The position numbers and the translations under genes were made by a program. The notes under the pieces were generated by a model. It worked only from the letters and a program-made list of their open reading frames with translations, searched no databases and had not been told where the DNA came from. DNA of 7,192 bases, from assembly GCA_947632355.1 (NCBI GenBank), contig CANROY010000050.1, positions 1-7,192 of the forward strand, given 5' to 3'. This document shows positions 1 to 5,967 of this stretch, in pieces (the first letter of the stretch is position 1; each line of letters starts with the position of its first letter). The DNA comes from an uncultured Bacilli bacterium (lineage in GTDB: Bacteria; Bacillota_I; Bacilli_A; RF39; UBA660).

Positions 1-26
1 CTTAATACATTTGATAATAATTCCAT
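1..26 (-). CDS. Possible 5' end of a divergent gene, cut by the window edge
   Basis: On the minus strand an ATG at 26-24 opens a frame reading MELLSNVL before the window ends. A weak ribosome binding site (GGTGG, minus strand 35-31) sits 4 nt upstream, and a promoter-like pair lies just before that. Only eight codons are visible, so no function can be given. The call rests on the ordered promoter, binding site and ATG rather than on coding content, and it could be wrong. Confidence 0.3.
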
Positions 27-41
27 ATTACCACCAATGTT

Positions 42-71
42 ATTATAGCACCACTAAAAGCCTTGTAACAA
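42..71 (-). promoter_or_regulatory. Possible divergent promoter, minus strand
   Basis: On the minus strand TTGTTA (71-66) and a perfect TATAAT (47-42) are separated by 18 nt. A TG dinucleotide one base before the -10 makes it an extended -10. It would start transcription near position 35, giving a very short leader to the ATG at 26. It lies back to back with the xerD promoter. Confidence 0.4.
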
Positions 72-88
72 CCTATTTACACCATAAA

Positions 89-117
89 TTGACAGAAATT
101 CAAAAACTCTTTATACT
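89..117 (+). promoter_or_regulatory. Strong sigma-A type promoter of the xerD-like gene
   Basis: A perfect -35 TTGACA (89-94) is followed by a 17-nt spacer and a -10 TATACT (112-117). Transcription should start around 123-125, so the mRNA would begin almost at the ribosome binding site AAGGA (124-128). The leader would be only about 14 nt before the ATG at 138. Confidence 0.8.
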
Positions 118-137
118 TAAAATAAGGATAGATGCAT

Positions 138-1025
138 ATGACAAATCAAGAATATTATCAAAAATATTTGGATGCTTTACAATTTGAAAGAAAGTTATCG
201 AAAAACACGATTCTATCGTATCAAGACAACTTAAATCGTTTTGAAGAATTTCTAAGTGGTAAAAGTATCAAAAATGTAGAAAAGAAAGATATTGAGGACT
301 ATTTAAAGTTTAATGAAGCAATGGCAGAGAAGAGTAGAGCACATTATTTAACGGTTTTACGTAACTTTTATAACTTTTTAGTATACGAAGATTATCTAGA
401 TAAAAACCCTTGTGAAACGATTGTAATGCCAAAGGTCAGTAAAACTTTGCCCAAATACTTAACGGAAGAAGAGATTAATAAACTATTAGATTTTCCTTTA
501 AATACGGCCAACGATTATCGAAATAAGGCTATGTTAGAAGTTTTATACGCAACCGGTATTCGTGTAAGTGAACTCGTTAATTTAAAGATAAACGCTATTC
601 ATTTAGAAGAAGATTTTATTTTAGTGTTTGGAAAAGGTTCTAAAGAACGAATTTGTCCTATGAGTTCAATTTGCGAAAAGTATTTAAAAATTTATTTAGA
701 AGAATATCGTAATAGTTTGCTAAAATATAAAAATAGTGAGTACGTTTTTATTAATACGTTTGGGAATCCTATTACAAGACAAGGATTTTTTAAAAACTTA
801 AAAAAAATTGCTAAAGAGCAGGGGATAGAAAAAGAAATAAGTCCTCATACTTTAAGACATTCCTATGCAACCCACTTACTTTCCCATGGGGCTGATTTAC
901 GTAGTATTCAAGAACTTCTTGGTCATAGCGATATTTCCACCACCGAAATTTATACGCATCTTGTAAATGAAAAACTAAAAAGCGATTACGAAAATCATCC
1001 AAGAGCAAAAAAAAATGGAGATTAA
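138..1025 (+). CDS. xerD: Tyrosine recombinase, XerD-like
   Basis: This is a site-specific tyrosine recombinase of the XerC/XerD type. The family cuts and rejoins DNA at dif sites to resolve chromosome dimers in the cytoplasm. It has 295 residues, close to E. coli XerD at 298. Residues 1-90 form the SAM-like core-binding domain, and about 105-275 the catalytic domain. All catalytic residues are visible: R142 (TGIRVSEL), K166 (GKGSKER), H237 and R240 (HTLRHSYA), H263 (LGHSDIST) and nucleophile Y272 (EIYTH). The C-terminus contains HPRA, as in XerD. I chose ATG 138 over ATG 132 because AAGGA at 124-128 lies 9 nt from the former and only 3 nt from the latter. The gene stands alone with its own promoter and terminator, and a dif-like site lies at 6619. 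Assignment to XerD rather than XerC or a mobile-element integrase is probable, not certain. Confidence 0.88.
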   Translation: MTNQEYYQKYLDALQFERKLSKNTILSYQDNLNRFEEFLSGKSIKNVEKKDIEDYLKFNEAMAEKSRAHYLTVLRNFYNFLVYEDYLDKNPCETIVMPKVSKTLPKYLTEEEINKLLDFPLNTANDYRNKAMLEVLYATGIRVSELVNLKINAIHLEEDFILVFGKGSKERICPMSSICEKYLKIYLEEYRNSLLKYKNSEYVFINTFGNPITRQGFFKNLKKIAKEQGIEKEISPHTLRHSYATHLLSHGADLRSIQELLGHSDISTTEIYTHLVNEKLKSDYENHPRAKKNGD

Positions 1026-1035
1026 TCCATTTTTT
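1007..1035. terminator. Bidirectional intrinsic terminator between convergent genes
   Basis: A perfect 10-bp stem (1010-1019 with 1026-1035, AAAAAATGGA against its complement) closes a 6-nt loop. On the plus strand it ends in a run of six T; read on the minus strand it is followed by nine T (1015-1007). It overlaps the stop codons of both the xerD-like gene (1023-1025) and the convergent gene (1036-1034), so one hairpin serves both transcripts. Confidence 0.85.
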
Positions 1036-1639
1036 ATAATGTTCTCTTACGAATTTGTCCTTCTTCTTCGAAAGGTTCGAAACAAGCTTTTGGGTTATGA
1101 TAATCAATTTGGTTTAATGCTTCAAAATAAGGGGTTAGTTCATTTTCGTTTACTAAATCATAACTACTCATAGAATATTTATCTAATTTTTGCTCTCGAG
1201 CAACTTGTATACCATTTTTCCATATAAATGCTGGTTTCTTTTGATAACCAAACAACGCACAATTTTCATAAGCAAATTTTCCATCAAATAAGTTTTTATA
1301 CATATCCATACAATCTTGTGCAGTCATTTTTTTAGGAAATCCAAAATATTCAAGCAATGTATTTAGGTTTAATCCATTATATACAAAAATATTTCCATAA
1401 TCTTTTGATTTATAAAAGTCTACAAAAAGATTATTTAAACTAAAATAATCTAATTTTTCTACATTAAAGTATTTTGGGGTTTCATTAAAAATATCATAAA
1501 AATGTACTTTAAATTTTGTAAATTCAGAAGATTGAACAGTATATAAAGCTGATCTTTCTTTATTCTTTACAACTTCTATTCCTTTAACCAGTGCTACTTT
1601 TCCATAATATATATTCTTTCTATCAATAATAACTTCCAT
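1034..1639 (-). CDS. Hypothetical protein, 201 residues
   Basis: I do not recognise this protein. It is soluble-looking, with no signal peptide or membrane segment, and is rich in Lys, Asn, Tyr and Phe. The N-terminus reads MEVIIDRKNIYYGK. The middle (NGLNLNTLLEYFGFPKKMTA, about residues 88-107) looks like an amphipathic helical region, and the C-terminal 20 residues are acidic then basic. I chose the ATG at 1639 because AAGGA on the minus strand (1653-1649) stands 9 nt before it. The longer in-frame ATG at 1660 would place that site inside the gene and has no binding site of its own. A near-consensus promoter lies just upstream and the gene ends in the shared bidirectional terminator, so it is probably monocistronic and expressed. 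Confidence 0.75.
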   Translation of the reverse strand: MEVIIDRKNIYYGKVALVKGIEVVKNKERSALYTVQSSEFTKFKVHFYDIFNETPKYFNVEKLDYFSLNNLFVDFYKSKDYGNIFVYNGLNLNTLLEYFGFPKKMTAQDCMDMYKNLFDGKFAYENCALFGYQKKPAFIWKNGIQVAREQKLDKYSMSSYDLVNENELTPYFEALNQIDYHNPKACFEPFEEEGQIRKRTL

Positions 1640-1669
1640 ATAACAAAATCCTTCTTTCATTAAGTTATT

Positions 1670-1698
1670 ATTATAAAGGACAATTCCTTTTTTTGCAA
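1670..1698 (-). promoter_or_regulatory. Promoter of the 1034-1639 gene
   Basis: On the minus strand TTGCAA (1698-1693) and a perfect TATAAT (1675-1670) are separated by 17 nt. The predicted start near 1663 precedes the ATG at 1639 by about 25 nt. It starts right after the terminator of the upstream Asn-rich gene, so the two minus-strand genes look like separate transcripts. Confidence 0.75.
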
Positions 1699-1701
1699 CA
1701 A

Positions 1702-1731
1702 CAAAAAAAGCCTAACCAAATGGTTAGACTT
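1702..1731 (-). terminator. Intrinsic terminator of the Asn/Ser/Arg-rich gene
   Basis: Read on the minus strand, a 10-bp stem with one wobble pair (AAGTCTAACC at 1731-1722 with GGTTAGGCTT at 1717-1708) closes a 4-nt loop. It runs into seven T residues (1709-1703). Its position and polarity fit transcription arriving from 1785-1934. Confidence 0.85.
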
Positions 1732-1758
1732 AACTGCACTACTTATTGTACAGAAATT

Positions 1759-1785
1759 AGAATTTTTAACAAAAGTTAAAATTCT
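1759..1785. repeat. Inverted repeat, second hairpin downstream of the Asn-rich gene
   Basis: AGAATTTTTAAC (1759-1770) and GTTAAAATTCT (1775-1785) form an 11-bp stem with one bulged T and an AAAA loop. It begins within the minus-strand stop codon of the Asn-rich gene. It lacks a following T run on that strand, so it is more likely a 3'-end mRNA stabiliser or an auxiliary hairpin than a terminator by itself. Confidence 0.6.
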
Positions 1786-1934
1786 TAACGGTTTTGTTCG
1801 TTTCTACTAGAACTTCTACTATTTCTAGAATTTTCTTGTCTTTGGTTGTTTTTACTATTATTTTGTTTACTGTTATTATTTCTAGAATTATTGTTAGAAT
1901 TTCTACTATTACGAGAATTATTATTTCTTTCCAT
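1785..1934 (-). CDS. Small Asn/Ser/Arg-rich low-complexity protein, 49 residues
   Basis: The product has 49 residues, of which 19 are Asn, 11 Ser and 9 Arg, with no hydrophobic residue after the initial Met. It is built from loose repeats of the type NNNSR and NSRNSR and should be disordered, hydrophilic and strongly basic. A GGGAGG ribosome binding site (minus strand, about 1948-1943) stands about 10 nt before the ATG at 1934. An in-frame ATG further out, at 1976, would make this site internal and lacks its own, so I rejected it. A terminator follows downstream. Basic disordered proteins of this kind may bind nucleic acid or belong to surface or spore layers, but nothing here decides that. 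The good translation signal and terminator argue for a real gene rather than a chance frame. Confidence 0.65.
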   Translation of the reverse strand: MERNNNSRNSRNSNNNSRNNNSKQNNSKNNQRQENSRNSRSSSRNEQNR

Positions 1935-2056
1935 AATTTCTATACCTCCCACTAGTATTATGTACTTAATTTTCAACTTAATTCATAATTTGTTTAGATG
2001 ACTTATGGTAATATTTGGTCCCTTGTTAATTTCTACCAATCTATTTAGATAAAAAA

Positions 2057-2085
2057 TTTTAAAACTTTTAATTTTATAGTATAAT
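2057..2085 (+). promoter_or_regulatory. Probable promoter of the split AarF-like gene
   Basis: A perfect TATAAT (2080-2085) is preceded, at 17 nt, by a weak -35 TTTTAA (2057-2062). The start would be near 2092, about 30 nt before the ATG at 2122. The ribosome binding site is GGTGAT (2110-2115), which matches the distal part of the anti-Shine-Dalgarno. Confidence 0.5.
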
Positions 2086-2121
2086 AAACATATATAGTCA
2101 ATTGATTTTGGTGATGCAAAG

Positions 2122-2835
2122 ATGAAATTATATTTAGAAATACTAAAACTTGTATTGAATAAAATTGTTTTAAGAAAAAATAATGGAATTGTAGTAAAAG
2201 AATTTTCAGAAAAGATGGGAATTGTATATATAAAAGTAGCACAAATGCTCGCTACCCAAAATTATGGTAACTTATTTACAGAAGAAGATAGACAACTTTT
2301 ATCTTCAATATGTGATGATTGTAATCCAATTCGTTATGAAGAAATTGAAGAAATTTTAAAACAAGAATATGGTACAGATTTAAATACCATATTTCATTCT
2401 ATAGAAAAAGAACCAATTGGATCTGCATCTGTATCTCAAGTGCATAAAGCCATTTTAGTAAATGGAGAAGAAGTAGCTGTAAAAATTAAAAGAAAAGATA
2501 TAACAAATAATATAGAAAATGATATAAACAAAATAAGAGGAATTGTACATAAATTTGGAAAAATAGTGCACTTTCATAATTTTACAGGTGGCGACCATGC
2601 CCTAGATTTATATTTAGATTGGATTAGACAAGAGACTGACTTTGTACATGAATGCCAAAATATTAAAACTTATCAAGCATTTGCAAACAAAGTAAATGGA
2701 AAAGTAAAAGATACAAAATTAATAAAAGTTCCAAAATTATATGAAGAGTATTGTACTGAAAATGTAATAGTAATGGAGTATATCAAAGACCCAACAATAA
2801 ATAAAATGCCTTTAACCGATGAAAATAAAAAATAA
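2122..2835 (+). CDS. AarF/UbiB (ABC1) kinase-like protein, N-terminal half; frameshifted
   Basis: This is the N-lobe part of an ABC1/AarF/UbiB atypical kinase-like protein, a family linked to quinone and lipid metabolism. Visible motifs in order are KVAQ (38-41, in place of the family KxGQ), GSASVSQVH (100-108, the Ala-rich nucleotide loop), the ATP-anchoring Lys in VAVK (K121), ETD (171-173, equivalent to the family ExD) and VMEY (217-220, hinge). The frame stops at TAA 2833-2835 right after an A6 run, and the missing C-lobe continues at once in the +1 frame. Removing one A would give a single 491-residue protein, a normal length for the family. The start follows GGTGAT at a 6-nt distance. 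Alone, this half lacks the metal-binding and catalytic C-lobe and is unlikely to be active. Confidence 0.8.
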   Translation: MKLYLEILKLVLNKIVLRKNNGIVVKEFSEKMGIVYIKVAQMLATQNYGNLFTEEDRQLLSSICDDCNPIRYEEIEEILKQEYGTDLNTIFHSIEKEPIGSASVSQVHKAILVNGEEVAVKIKRKDITNNIENDINKIRGIVHKFGKIVHFHNFTGGDHALDLYLDWIRQETDFVHECQNIKTYQAFANKVNGKVKDTKLIKVPKLYEEYCTENVIVMEYIKDPTINKMPLTDENKK

Positions 2836-3598
2836 AGAAAAAATTGTTACAGCTTTCAATAGTTATATAAAATCAAGTTTTTGGGCTATGTGTAATGATG
2901 AACAAATTGTATTTCATGGAGATCCTCATAGTGGAAATGTATGTATAGACGAAAATGGAAACATTTGCTTTTTAGATATGGGATTATTATGTGCATTAAG
3001 TAAGGAAGATTCAGAATCATGTAGAGAACTTTTTATGTCGGCGTATGCTGGAAATTATGAAAAATTATATGAAATGTTAGTAGGATATGGACAAATGTCA
3101 GAAGGAACAAAGAAAAAATTTAAGGAAGACTGCAAAAAATATAGCGAGCAAGTAAAATTTAAAAATATTACTTTTTACTTTATTGATTTGATGAATGCTT
3201 GTTTAAAATATGAGTTTGTACCACCAGATTACTTATTTAATATGGCTAAAGCATTTGTTTGTTTAAATGGAATCAGTGTCTTTACGGATAATCATCATAC
3301 TGCAAAAGAAATTTTACAAGAACAAATGGTTGAATTTTTAATTAAAAGAAGTTTAAATGATTGCAAAGATTTAATTATTGATGGTATTTCTTCTACACCA
3401 AAATATATAGAAAATACAATTCAAAATGGTTTTGTTAATACAATAGCAAAGGCAAGTTCCGATGTTAAAATTAATACGGATTTAAGAAAAACGCTTGAAA
3501 ATTTCAAAGAAATATTAGAACTTATGCAAGCAACCTATTTTAGTGATGGGCATACTTCAGATGAAACAGAATACAAAAGAACGCAACATTTTCTATAA
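2819..3598 (+). CDS. AarF/UbiB (ABC1) kinase-like protein, C-terminal half; frameshifted
   Basis: This is the C-lobe continuation of the preceding gene in the +1 frame. It carries HGDPHSGN (33-40, the catalytic-loop motif HxDPHPGN with Ser for the second Pro) and LDMG (52-55, the DFG equivalent). After these comes a helical region without the C-terminal membrane helices seen in UbiB. The ATG at 2819 has no ribosome binding site, lies within the end of the first half (17-nt overlap) and is probably only the first Met after the shift. The two halves are best read as one gene broken by a single extra base, by a sequencing error, or joined by slippage. Every motif downstream is intact, which argues that any break is recent. 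A HD-domain gene with its own promoter follows after 65 nt. Confidence 0.8.
   Translation: MKIKNKEKIVTAFNSYIKSSFWAMCNDEQIVFHGDPHSGNVCIDENGNICFLDMGLLCALSKEDSESCRELFMSAYAGNYEKLYEMLVGYGQMSEGTKKKFKEDCKKYSEQVKFKNITFYFIDLMNACLKYEFVPPDYLFNMAKAFVCLNGISVFTDNHHTAKEILQEQMVEFLIKRSLNDCKDLIIDGISSTPKYIENTIQNGFVNTIAKASSDVKINTDLRKTLENFKEILELMQATYFSDGHTSDETEYKRTQHFL
2827..2832 (+). other. A6 run at the kinase frameshift
   Basis: Six A residues directly precede the premature TAA. Reading with five A gives DENKNKEKIVTAF across the join, with no residue missing and no stop. A +1 shift (or loss of one A) is required; a -1 shift would not restore the frame. Confidence 0.7.
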
Positions 3599-3608
3599 AT
3601 AATAGTTA

Positions 3609-3638
3609 TTGTTTCGATTACCTAAAATATGGTACAAT
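3609..3638 (+). promoter_or_regulatory. Promoter of the HD-domain/ART-like operon
   Basis: TTGTTT (3609-3614) and TACAAT (3633-3638) are spaced by 18 nt. TG one base before the -10 gives an extended -10. A second -10-like TATAAT overlaps at 3638-3643 but has no -35 at the right distance. The start would be near 3645, about 20 nt before the ATG at 3664. Confidence 0.6.
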
Positions 3639-3663
3639 ATAATTATAAATGTGGGAGATATTT

Positions 3664-4299
3664 ATGGAAAGAAGTTATATAAAAAATATCAATTCTGATT
3701 TTATTAAATATATGGAATTAACAAATGAGAATGTACAAAAAATTTATTCTTTAGTTACTTATGCAATAAAAGAAAAATTATATACGCATTCAAAGGTTTT
3801 ATACCATAATTTAGAACATATAGAAAGAACTTTAATTTATGCTTATTGGATAATACAAAAGAAACATTTTTTATTGCAAAACGAAGATATACTACTATAT
3901 GCTTTATTATACCATGATGCAGGAAGAGTAAAAATATGTTCAAATAAGATGCATGGCATTAAAGGTGCAGAAATTGCTAAATTAAAATTAAAAGATGTGT
4001 TTGATGCTAAACAGTTAGAAGCTATTTCCTTATTGATTAAGAATCATGCCTCAAAATCAGATATACTTTCCTTTGCAAATGGAGTATTTACAGAAGAAGA
4101 GCAAGCGTATTTACAAGAACTTTCTAATATTGTAAAAGATGCTGATGCTTTGGACCGTAATCGATTAAAATTATTCCCTTTTGCTATGTGTAACCCTAAT
4201 TTTTTAAGAAGTGAAGAGAGTAGGGAAATCTATAAATCTTCCAATAGGTTATTACAAGAGTATGAATTAGCGAAAAAGAAGGTGCTAAAAAATGGATAA
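3664..4299 (+). CDS. HD-domain metal-dependent phosphohydrolase
   Basis: This is a 211-residue HD-superfamily protein; such enzymes use one or two divalent metals to cleave phosphate esters, often nucleotides. Candidate metal ligands are H48 and H52 (YHNLEH), H84-D85 (LLYHDAGR), H97 (MHGIKGAE), H128 (IKNHAS) and the acidic stretch KDADALDR (158-165). The YHNxEH plus YHDxGR arrangement is typical of small stand-alone HD proteins. I chose ATG 3664 because GGGAG (3653-3657) lies 6 nt before it; the in-frame ATG at 3649 precedes that site. The gene overlaps the next one by 8 nt, so the pair should be translationally coupled. The substrate cannot be told from the sequence. Confidence 0.8.
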   Translation: MERSYIKNINSDFIKYMELTNENVQKIYSLVTYAIKEKLYTHSKVLYHNLEHIERTLIYAYWIIQKKHFLLQNEDILLYALLYHDAGRVKICSNKMHGIKGAEIAKLKLKDVFDAKQLEAISLLIKNHASKSDILSFANGVFTEEEQAYLQELSNIVKDADALDRNRLKLFPFAMCNPNFLRSEESREIYKSSNRLLQEYELAKKKVLKNG

Positions 4300-4993
4300 A
4301 TATAAATTAAAAAAAGAAGATATGGAAAAAAATTATTTTCATTTCACTTTAAATAAAAATTTAAAGTCAATTAATGAAAAGGGGTTAATTGCAAATAAAG
4401 GTAAAAATTCAAAATATATAGAAAAAACGAAAAAAATATTTTTTGTAGATGGTTTAGACAATCTTTTAAAATTATTTGATTGTTGGGTAAATGTTTACTA
4501 CTATATGCCTAAAATTCCAATTATTTATACATTAGGAGCCAATTTTTTAAGACAAAAATGGTTTCCACAATTTATAGCAGATGGCTATTTTGCGGTATTA
4601 AAAAAGACTAAAATACATAAAAAACGTGCTTATAAAGTATTTGATAAAATATTAAATGACTCTGTGTTATTAAATCTTAACTTAACAGAAAATATTGATT
4701 TTAAATATAGTGATATAGATGAAGTAAAAACAAGAGGATATAAAAAAAGACATTTAGAAATAATGGGATATTCTAAAAGATATTCGTCACTTGATACTAC
4801 CGAGATGGATAAATGGAATATGCACTGCTTATCAAATCATAGTATAGATAGAAATAAAATAAAGTTATGCTATGTAAATGATTCGTGCAAATTAAAAGAT
4901 ATTTTTGTTTACTTAATACATGAAACCAATCTAAATTTAAAAGATACATGTCCTGTTTTATATGATTACATAATCAATTCTAATTTCAATTGA
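4292..4993 (+). CDS. Unknown protein with an ADP-ribosyltransferase-like N-terminal signature
   Basis: The protein has 233 residues and no family I can name with certainty. The N-terminus reads FHFTLNKNLKSINEKGLI (16-33) followed by GKNS (37-40) and KIFFVDG (48-54). The pattern H-F-T, then N-L-x-S-I, then G-L-I, resembles the NAD-binding start of ART-fold proteins (DarT, KptA/Tpt1 and related groups). Here H17 would be the NAD-binding residue; this is inference from pattern. The middle is rich in Trp, Tyr and Lys, and the C-terminal third has no recognised motif. The ATG at 4292 lies inside the end of the HD gene (ATGGATAA overlap) with AAGGTG (4279-4284) at 7 nt, so the two are coupled. It could be an RNA- or nucleotide-modifying enzyme or a toxin-like protein. 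An open frame directly downstream may be a lost C-terminal extension. Confidence 0.6.
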   Translation: MDKYKLKKEDMEKNYFHFTLNKNLKSINEKGLIANKGKNSKYIEKTKKIFFVDGLDNLLKLFDCWVNVYYYMPKIPIIYTLGANFLRQKWFPQFIADGYFAVLKKTKIHKKRAYKVFDKILNDSVLLNLNLTENIDFKYSDIDEVKTRGYKKRHLEIMGYSKRYSSLDTTEMDKWNMHCLSNHSIDRNKIKLCYVNDSCKLKDIFVYLIHETNLNLKDTCPVLYDYIINSNFN

Positions 4994-5162
4994 TAAGATT
5001 AATAATCAAAATAGAGTCATATTAGATATAAATGTTCCTAAAAGAAATTTAAACATAATTTTTAATTCTAATAGTACAGAATTTACGCATTTAGTGGAAA
5101 ATTACAAAAAATTCTATTGGATAAACTATAGTTTTTCGATAGAATTTTTTTATTTTGGTTAA
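4974..5162 (+). pseudogene. Orphan open frame downstream of the ART-like gene; possible gene remnant
   Basis: In the +1 frame relative to the preceding gene, 62 codons run without a stop from 4974 to 5159 (TAA at 5160). They include the plausible protein-like stretch NNQNRVILDINVPKRNLNII. No ATG and no ribosome binding site begin this frame. In DNA this AT-rich a stop is expected about every 11 codons, so the length is unlikely by chance. The last third coincides with a terminator hairpin and may be incidental. It could be a frameshifted C-terminus of the upstream protein or the tail of a deleted gene. I see no family for it. Confidence 0.35.
5106..5151 (+). terminator. Intrinsic terminator of the HD/ART-like operon
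   Basis: A 12-bp stem (AAAAAATTCTAT at 5106-5117 with 5139-5150) is extended inward by three further pairs including wobbles. Inside it sits a small nested AAAC/GTTT hairpin (5123-5126 with 5131-5134). The run of T at 5145-5151 ends it. It separates the HD/ART-like pair from the metal transporter operon. Confidence 0.8.
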
Positions 5163-5205
5163 TATTAAAAGAATTTTTTTCATATTGTTTTATAAGGGTG
5201 ATACT

Positions 5206-5958
5206 ATGGAAATAATCGGTCCACTACTTATTTCTACCATTGCGGGTTTATCAACGGTTTTGGGCTCTTTGGTCATCTTTTTTAAAATAAAAGAACAAAA
5301 TATTACCAAATTTATTACATTTTGTTTAAGTTTTTCGATTGCCATAATGATTGGAATTAGTATATCAGAACTCATACCTGAATCTTTATTTCAATTAATA
5401 AACGGTGGAGTAGGGAAAGGACTATTTATAAGTATTCTTTCTTTACTAATTGGTATTTTCCTTATTAAAGTCGTTATTGTTTTCATTGATAAACAAAAAA
5501 AGAATACTACAAGTTTGTATAAATTAGGAATCCTTAGTATGATTGCATTAATGCTTCATAACTTTCCAGAAGGAATTGCTACATTCTTAAGTGCCTATCA
5601 AGATATGGATTTAGGAATTAAATTAGGTATAGCGATTATGCTTCATAATATTCCTGAAGGTATTAGTATTGCTGTTCCTATCTATTATGCAACACATAAC
5701 AAAAAGGAAGCCATTTTAAAATCTTTTATTTCAGGACTTGCTGAACCACTTGGTGCCATACTCGCTTTTCTTTTATTTAAAAACTTTATTACCGACACAT
5801 TTATTAGTATTATTCTTTTATTAGTAGCAGGAATAATGATTACGATATCTATTGAAGAAATTTATCCGGAAATCAAAAAATATCACGAATACAAATTATT
5901 TTATCTTGGTTTTCTTGTTGGAATTGTTTTATTACTGATTAATCATTTTTGTTTTTAA
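5206..5958 (+). CDS. zupT: ZIP-family divalent metal transporter (ZupT/GufA-like)
   Basis: This is a 250-residue inner-membrane protein with about eight hydrophobic segments. It belongs to the ZIP family, which moves zinc, iron or manganese into the cytoplasm. Diagnostic metal-site motifs are HNFPEG (118-123) and HNIPEG (147-152), on the two helices that form the binuclear site. SELIPE (54-59), GLAEPLG (177-183) and SIEEIYPE (215-222) supply further conserved acidic residues. The central loop is short (KQKKNTTS, 96-103), without the long His-rich loop of many homologues. The ATG at 5206 follows AAGGGTGAT at 5194-5202. A TTG at 5155 in the same frame would add 17 residues across that site and was rejected. 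No clear promoter is visible between the terminator and the start. It is probably cotranscribed with the next gene, 9 nt away. The metal preferred cannot be read from the sequence. Confidence 0.88.
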   Translation: MEIIGPLLISTIAGLSTVLGSLVIFFKIKEQNITKFITFCLSFSIAIMIGISISELIPESLFQLINGGVGKGLFISILSLLIGIFLIKVVIVFIDKQKKNTTSLYKLGILSMIALMLHNFPEGIATFLSAYQDMDLGIKLGIAIMLHNIPEGISIAVPIYYATHNKKEAILKSFISGLAEPLGAILAFLLFKNFITDTFISIILLLVAGIMITISIEEIYPEIKKYHEYKLFYLGFLVGIVLLLINHFCF

Positions 5959-5967
5959 GGAGGACTT

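Noticed and set aside
811..1107. Minus-strand open frame of 98 codons across the end of the xerD-like gene
   Set aside because: It lies antisense to the catalytic core of the recombinase and across the terminator, with no ribosome binding site.
2006..2040. Weak inverted repeat TGGTA/TACCA in the divergent region before the kinase gene
   Set aside because: Five base pairs around a long AT-rich loop is no more than chance.
2045..2242. Minus-strand open frame of 65 codons over the kinase promoter and start
   Set aside because: It overlaps the promoter and coding start of a clear gene and is only Leu/Phe/Tyr-rich noise from AT-rich DNA.
3755..3943. Minus-strand open frame of 62 codons inside the HD gene
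   Set aside because: It is antisense to the HD catalytic motifs and has no translation signal.
4991..4996. TGA read as Trp, as in Mycoplasma codes
   Set aside because: The TGA ending the ART-like gene is followed at once by TAA, all visible Trp codons are TGG, and no in-frame TGA is needed in any gene.
5190..5375. Minus-strand open frame of 61 codons at the start of the metal transporter gene
   Set aside because: It is a shadow of the transporter reading frame, with no start signals.
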